A DNA stretch of 60,000 nt from Adiantum capillus-veneris. Lineage: Eukaryota; Streptophyta; Polypodiopsida; Polypodiales; Pteridaceae. Below, in pieces: positions 1 to 9,999 of this stretch; positions within the stretch are counted from its first letter, which is position 1, and the number at the start of each line of letters is the position of its first letter. Made by a program: the position numbers and the translations under genes. The notes under the pieces are model-generated. The model was given only the letters and a program-made list of their open reading frames with translations, was not told where the DNA came from and searched no databases. Location: positions 146,082,140-146,142,139 of the forward strand of contig CM043955.1 in assembly GCA_014529385.2 (NCBI GenBank), read 5' to 3'.

Positions 1-276
<276 letters not shown>

Positions 277-2344
277 ATGAGTAGTGACGAGGATGTGGGA
301 CCGTCCAACCGAAACACCTATCTCTCAACGAGGGTCTTATGTCCTTGTAATCAATGCAAGCATGCTGTGCGATGGACAAGATGTGTTTCTTTGCAGCACG
401 TTCGCGAATTTGGCAAGTTCGATCCATCTATTATAGATCAAGTTGTTGCCAATTATAACTCGTCGGACTCTGACGCTGGCCAACAAGCAGCAATCTTGCA
501 ACCCAATAGACGTGTTTGTAGGCGCTTTGGTCAAGCAGCATATGTGAGGCCACAAGATGTAGCCTCTGACAGCTCGGGGGATGATCATGCATAGCACATT
601 CCCAACGAGGCAATGTTTGAGCCCGAGATTGATGAAATGATCGAGATGATCATGGATTCAGAAAGGCTTATCTATGATGATATGAAAAGTGAAGCCGATA
701 CGCCATTGTATAATGGAGCACGTATGTCTAGATTGAAAGCACTCCTGGTTCTTCTCAACATGCAGGCAAAGTTTGGATGGAGTGACACTAGCGTCACAGC
801 GCTTTTCAGGTGATCTATTACAATTAGTTTACTTTAATAAAACTCTAAATGTATAATGATCTGATAGATTTTTACACGACTGTATCGTATTTTTATGTTG
901 TGTAGATTGCTTAAAGAGCACATACTACCAGCTGACAATGTGATGCCAGATTCCTGAGATGAAGCAAGAAAGATTTTGCGAAACTTGGGGATGGATTACA
1001 ATTCTATCCACGCTTGTCCTAATGACTGCATTCTTTTCAGAGGGGAATACATAGACATGGAGAAGTGTCCGAAATGTGATTCCGAAAGATATCGAGTAGA
1101 TCTCCACGGGACAAAAATTCCACAAAAGGTTTTGCGACATTTTCCTCTGCTTCCTCGCATCAAGCATTTCTTCTAATGTAAGTCCATGGCCGCCCTAGCA
1201 TCATGGCATGAGGAGAATAAATCTTCGGATGGTGTGCTACGAATTCCTGCAGATTACGTAGCCTGGAAACATATAGATGGAACATGGTCGGATTTTGCCA
1301 GGGAAGCTCGAAATTTGCGCTTAGGCCTGGCTATGGATGGCGTAAATCCATTTGGTCAAAGATCAACATCTTACAGTGTATGGCCCGTTGTCATCGTCAA
1401 CTACAACATTCCCCCGTGGTTGACTACGAAGAAGGGGCACCTATGGCTAAGCTTGATTGTGCCAGGGCGATATAAAGTGGAGAATATGGATGTGTATCTT
1501 TGTCCACTATTGGAAGAGCTACAACAATTGTGGATTGGCATAGAGGTGGTGGATATGAGCCGACACACAGGACGACGGAATGCTTTGATCAGAGGCATTC
1601 TAATGTGGACCATGCATGACTATCCCGGGCTAACAGAATGCTCAGGTGATCTATTGACACTCCTCACTCAGACACTGTAAATCTTGTTTTTTCCCATAGT
1701 TGATCTATTATCATGTGTATACATGCAGGGCTTCAAACAAGCGGATACAGAGCATGTGTCACATGTGGACCTAGACTGAATGCACGTAGGGCGCCCTCAC
1801 TGAAGAAGCAAATCTACGAAGGTCATCAAGCGTATCTTCCAGAGAATCATGTGTTACGCGACGGCTTTTTGGGAAGAGAGCCACCAAGGATGTCTGCACA
1901 AGCATGGTTAGAGCAGAAGGAGATGTTCTATGACGGATTGCCTCCAGGGATGAAGAGACTATCTCTATGGTATGAGTTACCATACTGGCCCCGACTCATG
2001 ATCAATCACTTGCTCGATCCAATGCACATATTCAAGAATGTGGGTAATCTACTATGGGACCATTTGACCGGCAAGAAAGATACTTTGGGAGCCAGAGTTG
2101 ACCTTAGAAATGTGGATCGTATGGAGCAATATTGGCCGCAAACAGCGTCTGATGGATCGATAAAACTCCCTAAAGCACCATGGATTTTCACAGGAGCCCA
2201 AGAACGCAAAGTAAAAGAGACCATTCGATCTTTGCGGACCCCCACTGGCGTAATGCACTCGCTCCGAACGTGTTTTACTAAAGAAGGAAAGCTTACCGGT
2301 TTGAAGTCACACGATTGGCATAAAATGTGTCAGGTACGTTTATA

Positions 2345-2395
2345 GTGGACTTTAATATCATTGCATAAAATGTGGACTTTAATATCATTGCTGCA
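2345..2395 (+). repeat. Short tandem duplication inside a TNP2 intron
   Basis: A roughly 27-bp unit starting GTGGACTTTAATATCATTGC is present twice in a row within the intron 2334-2407. It does not touch the flanking exons and is probably a replication-slippage duplication. Confidence 0.75.
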
Positions 2396-2866
2396 CATAC
2401 TTTACAGTTTATTTTACCGGTTGCCATTGAGGGATGTTTGTCTCTCGACATCCGTAACACAATCTACAAACTTGCAAAGCTGGTGCAATGGATCTCACAA
2501 AAGGAGATCAACGTAGACTCCATACCATTCGCCAAACTAAATGCTGCGGAGCTTGTGTGCATGTTTGAGAAACATTTTCCTACTACCATGCTAACCATTC
2601 AGGTGCATCTTCTTGTTCACATAGTTGATGAGGTGGAAATAGCTGGCACAGTTCATTCCAGATGGATGTTCTTCTTAGAACGTTTCATGAAAACGCTTAA
2701 GGGATATGTGCGTCAAAAGGCACGTCCGGAGGGTAGCATGGCAGAAGGTTGGTTGGTATCAGAGTCCCTAGTGTACATTGGAGAGTGGCTAGACGGATTT
2801 GATAAAGCCTGGGACACGCTATGGCGAACCATAGATGATGAGCGCATATCTGGGATTGTCATGTTC

Positions 2867-2927
2867 CATTAGGGGAATTTTGAGGTCATTTTTGTGCCTT
2901 TTAGCGTGTAGAGAGAGAGTGGTCTCA
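2867..2927 (+). repeat. Left terminal inverted repeat of the 10.2-kb transposon
   Basis: The first 32 bases match the reverse complement of 13034-13065 with two mismatches, and similarity resumes around GTAGAGAGAGA. It starts one codon after the disrupted CACTA reading frame. Confidence 0.88.
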
Positions 2928-3246
2928 ACCAATGGTTGAAGAGCTTCCGTTACGGAACCTCTATTTTTGAAAACTCACAAAAAAAGCAAATATTCTATCT
3001 TTACCGCAACTTTGAGCTGGTAAATAGCAATGTAAACAAGTAAAAGTGCAAAGGCATTCAATAGCTGTCGCTTTCAGAAATACGTACTTCTCATATTATA
3101 TTGTTTTCATTTTGCACGTCGTCATCATAAAACAACGTTTGGATTCTATCTCATGATCTTTTCCAGATTTGAACCGTTTTTTGCACATTCTGCTTATTCT
3201 TCTCTTGAACTCAGACTAGACTTCTCTGCTCATTTATTTTTTCACC
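2928..3246 (+). promoter_or_regulatory. Promoter/leader interval of the BAH-like gene
   Basis: There is no open gene between the left inverted repeat and the first ATG. It is AT-rich and presumably holds the promoter of the rightward gene starting at 3247. I see no convincing TATA box that I would position exactly. Confidence 0.35.
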
Positions 3247-4059
3247 ATGGAATCTTCATCACGATCAAAACGACCAAGAACTTCCATTGAAGCCATTGTC
3301 ACTTACAACACGACTGATCAAAATGGAGAATGGATTCCAATAACTATACACAAAGGAACGTGGATACTGATGCAACAGAACAAGAGAATAAAGTCTTCCA
3401 CCAAAAACTCTTTCTTGGCGGGATGGAAGGGCATTGTTAAAGATTTCAGCTTTGGCGACAACAAAAAATCAATCAAAGAGGTGCTGGTGCAGCATGTGTA
3501 CATGCATAAAGATCTGCATATTAACTCAGAGAGTTCTGCTTTGCCATTACATAGACCAAACTGTAAGTCTCTTAACTTAAATTCTTATTTGTAATGCATG
3601 TTGTACAAGGTTATTTGTTGTACAGATTTGTATCCTTCAAACATTATGGAATGGCAGCCAGTAGAATGTGTTATAAATATTCTGGATGTGTGTCATGGAT
3701 CAATTGGTGAAGAAATATACAAGGGAAGGACTAAGGGTTCATTGGCAGAGAATGGAATATTCTTCTTTGACCATTATTATGTTCCACCTAGAAGGAATGG
3801 AGAACTTGGAGCCACAACTAAGCTAGACTTGCCTGATTTCAAAAGTGGAGAATGGTCACTCCCTAGCTCAAATACAAGTGAGGGCTACAGGTGCAAACTG
3901 TTTTGTGAGATTCAAAAGTGTGATCTTTATTTCAATAAGATCCTTGCAGGTCATGTGATACAAAACAAGATCCTTGCAGGTCATGTGTTACAAAATTGCC
4001 TTAAAGGATGTTCAAGGCACCAAATGTACAATGCCATCCAAGATGTCCTTGCACTGTAG
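3247..4059 (+). CDS. Unknown 249-aa protein with BAH-like layout (transposon cargo)
   Basis: Two exons, 3247-3562 and 3626-4059, join across a 63-bp GT-AG intron (donor CT|GTAAGT, acceptor TACAG|AT) to give 249 codons and a stop. A basic start (SSSRSKRPR) precedes a stretch with the order of a BAH chromatin-reader domain: GTWILM near residue 37, WKGIVKDF near 60, a V-rich strand (KEVLVQHVYMH), LYPSN, a VECVINILDV strand, and FFFDHYYVPPRR near 180. This is pattern matching only; no invariant BAH residue proves it. Near the C-terminus a 30-bp tandem duplication (3937-3966 and 3967-3996) repeats ten codons including KILAGHV. The tail faces the next gene, whose predicted last exon overlaps it antisense. 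A chromatin reader would fit beside an H3 fusion, but that is inference. Confidence 0.6.
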
Positions 4060-4536
4060 CCTCTTTTCATTCCTTTTTGATACCTACAAAAACAGCCCAA
4101 GTTAAATAAAGAACCAATAAGAGAACAAGAGACTTTTAGGGATAACAGTTACCTTTCCACCATTTATTTGAAAGCAGAATGTTGTGGGCAGTTCAATTTC
4201 ATCATTTTGCAGGTCCAATCTCAATTGATGTAAGCTACACATGCCTCTTATCTTTACAATTGACAGATGCTCATTGTTTACCCATATATCAATGTCTTCT
4301 ATTGGGCTGTCAATGAAGTCCTCCATGTCTTGATCAAGTGGAGTTAGCTGACCACCAACATAGTGCCATCTTCTGTAATAAAATGACATAATGAAGTTTT
4401 GTGTCCCTATCATGTATTTGCAAGCAATTGAGCCAGCTTGCACATTACAAGTGATTCCATTCACTGTTTTGGTGTTCCAACCCTCATCCACAAATTCAAG
4501 TACATTTGCTGAGTCTAAAGTCTTCACTGAAAACAT
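4012..4536 (-). CDS. Small unknown protein, about 155 aa (transposon cargo)
   Basis: The open frame runs from 4536 leftwards. A donor AAG|GTAACT near 4152 and an acceptor TTTTGTAG near 4062 would splice it to a short last exon ending in TGA at about 4012, in frame, with sequence KVSKRNEKRLQCKDIL. If correct, the last exon overlaps the 3' end of the BAH-like gene on the opposite strand by about 48 bp. The C-terminal pattern LPTTFCFQINGGKVSKRNE resembles the third strand of a ubiquitin-like (beta-grasp) fold, where FxF…G…V…E is common; this is a weak resemblance. The ATG lies in ATGTTTTCAG|TG, so it could instead be an intron acceptor with further exons upstream. Function unknown. Confidence 0.45.
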
Positions 4537-4659
4537 TGTTCTAAAAGGATCTTTATTTTGTTATTGAAATGCAACTTTTCCAAACATCAATGATTTTACT
4601 TCAATGATTTGATTTTGTAACAGAGTCTTAAAACAAGGTGATCAAAATGTATTCAATTT

Positions 4660-4850
4660 CAAATATTTGCAATTACATAGACAATTGGATACAAGTGGGC
4701 TATAGAATAGACAATTGGATACAAGTGGGAAGCTTGATACAAGTGGGCTGCAAAAATCTTGATACAAGCTTGATACAAGCTTGATACAAAGGGCTATAGA
4801 ATAGACAATTGGATACAAGTGGGAAGCTTGATACAAGTGGGCTACAAAAA
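4660..4850. repeat. Short tandem repeats of GATACAAGTGGG/GATACAAGCTT
   Basis: A unit of about 94 bp (TATAGAATAGACAATTGG followed by GATACAAGTGGGAAGCTT) occurs twice, with extra copies of GATACAAGCTT between. It fills the gap between the stop of the H3-ULP1 gene and the start of the small gene, so it may act as terminator or spacer. No coding potential is likely. Confidence 0.7.
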
Positions 4851-4851
4851 G

Positions 4852-6987
4852 CTAGAATAGTTTTCTGCCAGGAGTTTTCCTGTCCCTAGGGGTTGGTGCT
4901 TTTGCAGTGGTCTCTTTTGTCCTGGGAGATTTTCTTGTGGGCTCTTTGGCAGGAGGGCTTGAGGGCTGCTTCCTCTTTCTCTTATCATCCATCTCTTCAC
5001 TTGCCTTTTCCTGCTCACCACTCTCTTCTTCCTCTTCACTTCCCTTTTCCTCTTCTAGTTTTGCTTTCCCCTTTGCCTTTTCTAGCTTTGCTTTCCCCTT
5101 TGCCTTTTCTAGTTTTGCTTTCCCCTTTGCCTTTTCTAGCTCTTCAGCATCATCATCTTTAAATACCTCTTGCAGTCGTCCATTTGCTTCAATCATATAC
5201 TTGATAATCTTTGCTCTTGTCAACCATACATGGTTCTCACTATAGCACTCTCTGTTGATCTATACAAGGCAATAGAAAGCAAGTTTTAGGAAAAATAAAA
5301 TGAGAAAAAATACAGCTAGCAAATATGAAATATGCTATACTTCTATATTCTGATTGTCATTGCAGTATATGAAGTCCAAGAGGAGCTTGGCATTTGTCAC
5401 TACTCTCCATCCACATGAATGGCTTTCAGGCTGGATTGGAACCTGCAACTCATTACATGTATTTATGGGAAAAAATATTTGAGGATAATCCATTGAAGTG
5501 AACAAAGCATAAAGAATTCCAACGTTCACAACTGAAAATTGGATTTCAGTCAGCATCTTTGGCATGGGTGGACAATTCTCCAGTGTCTCTATAAATCTTG
5601 TAGCAACACTGTCCAAAATTCTTTATTAAAAGTATGTGCTTGAGGTTCTGCTTGTGGTTTACAAAATGTGTCTGCTACTATACTTACAATTTTGCTTGAC
5701 CATGTACTCCAGCAAGAGAATTGACAAAGTAGCATTTTCTTTTCACAATATCAATTGCAATTAATCTCCAATGTGAGCTATAAAAACAAGCCTCAGTTAG
5801 CCTTCTAACATGAATTAGTAAATTCTCTTCACAAGGTGTAGGTAGGAAACTTACCTCTCATGATAGGGAATCAAGAAAATTTCACAGATTTCCAAGTCCA
5901 CATGAATCAACCACTTTGTGAGCTCTCTAATATTTGTCTCTGTCCTGAGAAAGTGGGAGATAGAAGGGTCTAAAAATTCCACCTTTTTTTGAAGGTCTGG
6001 CTCATATGTATGCATCATTAACCTGGTACAAGATATTGTTATATAAAGAGTTCTTGCTATAAACAAAAATACATAGGAAAACAAAAACAACCTGAGGCAT
6101 GTGATAAGGAGTGGAGAATTGATCTCCTTGGTCCAGTCCTTGAGAATTTCCAAGGTCTCAGAGTCAAGTGAATTGTAATCCTCCCTAGGATCCTCCTCAC
6201 TGAATAGAGCGACAACAAAACCAGTAGGATTGACACTCCTCAAGAGGGCCACTAGTTGAGGTTCCAACAGGTCAAGCTCCTTTCTCTCTGCAATTTCCTT
6301 GTCTTCCTTTGCTCTCTTTTTCCTTTCCTTTTCCTCTTCTTCAGTAATATCAACTACTCCTACTTTAGGCTCCTTGGGCTTCCTCCATGGAGGAATGTTG
6401 AGAATATTAAAGGCCTTAATATCATGCATAGGGACAGGCTCCAACATTCTTGAAAACCTGTATCTCAGCCTCCTGAGGGTGATCATGTCTTTGTCCATCA
6501 AAGTAACCCTATGGGCATGAGCTGCACAGATATAGGCATCTTGGAAAAGCTCAATCATAAAGTCCTCAGAAGCCTCTTGGATACATGCTAATGCAGTTCT
6601 AGTCCACCTCATGTCAATCTTGTACTCCTCTGCAACTTGTCTGCATAGTCTTTGGAAGGGCAGTTTGGGAATTGCAAGATTGATGGCCTTTATGGCCTTC
6701 CTTATCTCTCTTAGACATTTGACCCCCTGCTTGAACTTTCTCTTTGTAAGGAGAGGCTTAAGCTGCATTGGCTTGAAAGCTTTCCTCTGATGTGTAGTCT
6801 TTCTTTTGCTTGGTTGAGGGTCAGGTGTACTTGGTTTAGGGTCCTTCCTCTGAGATGTGCTCTCCTTTGGTTTTGAAGTACCAACTAAAGCTTTGCTAGG
6901 CTGAGCTTCTTCTTCATCTTCGGATAGAGGCTTCTCAACCGGCTTATCAACCTTCCTTGCAGTCTTCTTGGTCCTTGCCATCTTCAA
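4852..6987 (-). CDS. Histone H3-like / ULP1 (C48) cysteine protease fusion protein, 609 aa
   Basis: Five exons, 6987-6092, 6022-5855, 5777-5688, 5608-5341 and 5259-4852, with GT-AG introns of 69-81 bp, join to exactly 610 codons. From the second Met the protein starts MARTKKTARK, the H3 tail with R2, K4, T6, R8 and K9 kept and S10 replaced by V. A longer acidic/basic tail leads into a full H3 histone fold at about residues 88-178: LREIRK, KLPFQRLCRQ, RWTRTAL, QEASEDF, LFQDAYICAAHAHRVTLMDKD. The RWT and VTLM choices lean towards CENH3, but loop 1 has canonical H3 length. After a charged linker comes a ULP1 fold: SHWRLIAID (His357), YFVNSL (Asn374 where Asp is usual), then QPESHSCG (Gln444, Cys450). 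The tail (about 505-609) has three LEKAKGKAK repeats and a basic end. Predicted nuclear; substrate unknown. Confidence 0.9.
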
Positions 6988-8484
6988 AAGGGATAGGAAT
7001 GATTGTTACACAACAAACATTAGTAAAAAAAAGTAAACGATGTATATTTAGTGGCACACATTTCCGTACATAGTGGAACACATTGCGGTGACACCCCGTA
7101 GGCGAAATCACAAAGGGACCAATGTCCTCACACTAACGGTGGTCGCGCACGGCGTGATGGAGCATTACACAGATATGGTGACACTTCGTACGCGAAATTG
7201 CGAAAGGAAAACAGTCCTCCCACTTACCAAATTCACGCACGGGGTGACGGGAGTCCCAAGCGGTGATAACCTCTTAAACATCTTGAGACACATATTGTAC
7301 GCATGGTGAAAATAATGGCACACATGCGGTACACATCGTAAACATGATCACATATGTGGACATAGTGGAACACATTGCCTTGAAACTCGGTAAGCGAAAT
7401 GACAAAGGGGGCAATGTCTTCTCACTTACGAATATCGCGCATGGAGTGACGGTCAAAGCGCTCGAAGTTTCCTCTTTCAAAATCTCCTTCAAAATGTATA
7501 TTTAGTGGCACACATTTCCGTACATAGTGGAACACATTGCGATGACACCCCGTACGCGAAATCACAAAGGGACCAATGTTCTAACACTAACGGTGATCGC
7601 GCACGATGTGACGGAGCATTACACAGATACGGTGACACTTCGTACGCGAAATTTCGAAGGGAGCACAGTCCTCCCACTTACCAAATTCGCGCACGGGGTG
7701 ACGGGAATCCCAAGCGGTGAAAACCTCTTAAACATCTTGAGACACATATTGTACGCATGGTGAAAATAATGGCACACATTGCGGTACACATCATAAACAT
7801 GATCACATATGTGGACATAGTGCAACACATTGCTTTGAAACTCGGTACGCGAAATGATAAAGGAGGCAAAGTCTCCTCACTTACGAATATCGCGCACGGT
7901 GTACGCTCAAAGCGCTCGAATTTTTGGGTTGTGGACCTCCTTCAAAATCTCATTCAAAATGCGCTTAGTTTGGGCTCTGAGGATGTTTATATAGGGTGCA
8001 TGGCGCAAGTCCCTAGGTGCATAAAAACTAGCCGTTGGACCAAACTTCGAGGCGGCAACGGATTTGCACACTTTCCGAGGCGGCGTTTTTGCCCATAAAG
8101 GGAACCTACCCAACCCGTTGATTCGCTTATTGTCATTCACAAGGCTTCGAATTTAAGCCTCCAACCCTCCAAGCGACACACCGCGACACCCGTGCGCGAT
8201 TTTGGTGGACGTCAACCTCTTCCTAGCAATAGGAAAACGCGTACCAAGTGTCACATTGTGCGCGTTGTTAGTGAGTGACGAGTTTCTCTTAACTTCTCAA
8301 AGTTCGCATAGCAAGTGACAAACATAGCATGTCACAATTTTATGTAATTCTTTTTTGCTTGCGCTTAATTTGTGCGCCTAATTTGCTTGACAATTTTATG
8401 CTTTTAATTTGTTTGTAGACTTGATATAAAGAAGGGTGGTTAATGTCTTGATAGACTTCTCTTTTCTCTTTTTCAGTTGAGCAT
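6988..8484. promoter_or_regulatory. Divergent promoter region between the H3-ULP1 gene and the 479-aa gene
   Basis: The two neighbouring genes point away from each other across about 1.5 kb. The first part is filled by the 454-bp tandem repeat (7041-7950). The rest, 7950-8484, has no gene; a pyrimidine tract ending CTTTTTCAG at about 8477 could be the acceptor of a 5'-UTR intron just before the 479-aa gene. The GC content is higher and CpG is more frequent here (CGCGCACGG, CGTACGCG) than in the AT-rich coding flanks. Confidence 0.55.
7041..7950. repeat. Tandem 454-bp repeat, two copies, each with three ~64-bp CG-rich modules
   Basis: TGTATATTTAGTGGCACACA begins at 7041 and again at 7495, and similarity runs on to CAAAGCGCTCGAA in both copies (7468 and 7920). 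Inside each copy a shorter module recurs three times: a CGTACGCGAAAT box, then AAAGGG, CCTCAC and a CGCGCACGG-GTGACGG box. That gives about six modules in all. The layout resembles a binding-site array; the subterminal arrays of CACTA elements are the nearest known analogy, though this one is internal. Confidence 0.85.
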
Positions 8485-9993
8485 TTGTGGATTGTCATAA
8501 TGGATACAGAGGATATACAAGAGACCGCTGATGATAGGCTGATGTCTTTTCTTTACAAAGTTAATGAACTTACAAGATTTCAAAGTGTCAAACACATTTT
8601 TAATGCTGCTTTTGATCTTCAAGCACTTGTGGATGGCTTCTCTACACAAATTAGTGACTTGAAAGAGATATATACAGAATTGATCAGAGATCACAGGCTT
8701 GACAATCTTGTTCATTTTGTTGATATATGCAAAGCAGGTAGCTTGTCAAGGACAGTTATTGCAAAGAAGTGGTCAAGCCTTCATCCAGACTGGCAAAAGA
8801 TCATAAAGCCTTGCAAATTTCATGGTAATATGCATTGCCAGTTGGTAGATTATGACCTTGGACTTATCATTTTCTTCAGTGTACTCCCAACACCAGAGGG
8901 CAAAGAGATTCCAAAGCAGATTTCCCAGGCTGCGGAGGACCAGGAGAAAGAGGAGATAGAGATGGAGTTCCATGAAGAGGAAGAGAAGCTACAAAGCACT
9001 GAGATGCTGGACATTGCAAAATTTAAAGCAGAAAACATCACTAAAGTGGAGAATGTTGACATTGAGGATGAAGATGTTGATCCTTTGCATTGCACAGCAA
9101 CATTTCCCACATACAAAGTTAACAAAAAGGAATATGTTTTGCTGAATGACATTCAACATCTTTTTGATCTAAGGGAAGATTATGCTTTGGCAGTTTTGGC
9201 TGAGTGGGGATCTAATGACATAGGATTTATTGATTACTCACCTTGCCCCTTAGCAGTCTTGGACACAGAGGCAGAAAATTTTATTGACAGCTCAAGTGTT
9301 GGAAAGCATGTGCAGGACATTGTTCTGAGATATGAGCAACAGGGTGTACCTTCTGAAGAGGAGTTCAATGAGATCCAGAAAAGGCTTAAAATAGAGCATA
9401 TGGGAGAGGAAAAGACCAGAGATTATGACGTAAGGCCAACTAGATCCATTGATATATGGGAACCTGCCTTGTTTGAGGAGGATGAGTCTCCTAAGGTATG
9501 TTAATGACCATTTTGCCCTGTCTTATTAATGTGCTGAACAATTAACCAAGACATATTTTTGCAGATTGAAATACTGGACACAGACAAATTCCTTGGCAGG
9601 GGGAAGGGTTCCAGACCCTTAAATTTAGGAAGGAACCAGAGCTTGGGACACTTTATTGGGAAGCTCAACAAAGAGACTGTCATTATATTCCATAACAAGT
9701 TTACAAGAGAACCATTGCTGCCAATGCTTGCAATTAAAGCACTTACAAAGGTTGTTGGTTCATATCAGCTTCCTCCAGGGTTAGAGAAGTTAATATTGGT
9801 GGAAAAGGAGGAAGCCATCATAATTTTTGGATTCTTCCCTGGCCTTACTGGTTCTAGAGCTGGTTATTTTGCAACAATGGCATCCTATGTGCTTGCCGAC
9901 TCTGGGGACCTCAAGAGACAAATGATAGGCTACAATAAGCAGAAGTTTCTGAAGTTTAGGGGTGAAGTTGATGTACCTTCATCAAAAGACTGA
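8485..9993 (+). CDS. Unknown 479-aa protein (transposon cargo)
   Basis: Two exons, 8485-9495 and 9565-9993, join in phase 0 across a 69-bp GT-AG intron (AAG|GTATGT … TTTTGCAG|ATT) to give 479 aa; a second Met at residue 6 is an equally good start. The first 160 residues look helical. An acidic linker of E/D-rich sequence follows (residues 155-215). A second globular part holds LHCTATFPTYKV and LLNDIQHLFDL. The second exon contains GRGKGSRPLNLG, then alternating hydrophobic strands and FFPGLTGSRAGYF. I recognise no family. It ends 6 bp short of the end of the transposase-like gene on the other strand, a tail-to-tail arrangement. No stop or frameshift, so probably functional when the element inserted. 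Confidence 0.7.
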
Positions 9994-9999
9994 CTTTGC

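Noticed and set aside
4893-5245. Two plus-strand frames rich in Ser/Phe/Leu
   Set aside because: They are antisense shadows of the repetitive tail of the H3-ULP1 gene.
6690-6987. Calling the H3 domain a bona fide CENH3
   Set aside because: Loop 1 is of canonical H3 length and the tail is H3-like; only some alpha-2/alpha-3 residues are CENH3-like.
7041-7950. CRISPR-like array
   Set aside because: Units are 454 bp with ~64-bp modules, in eukaryotic transposon DNA; there is no short repeat-spacer structure.
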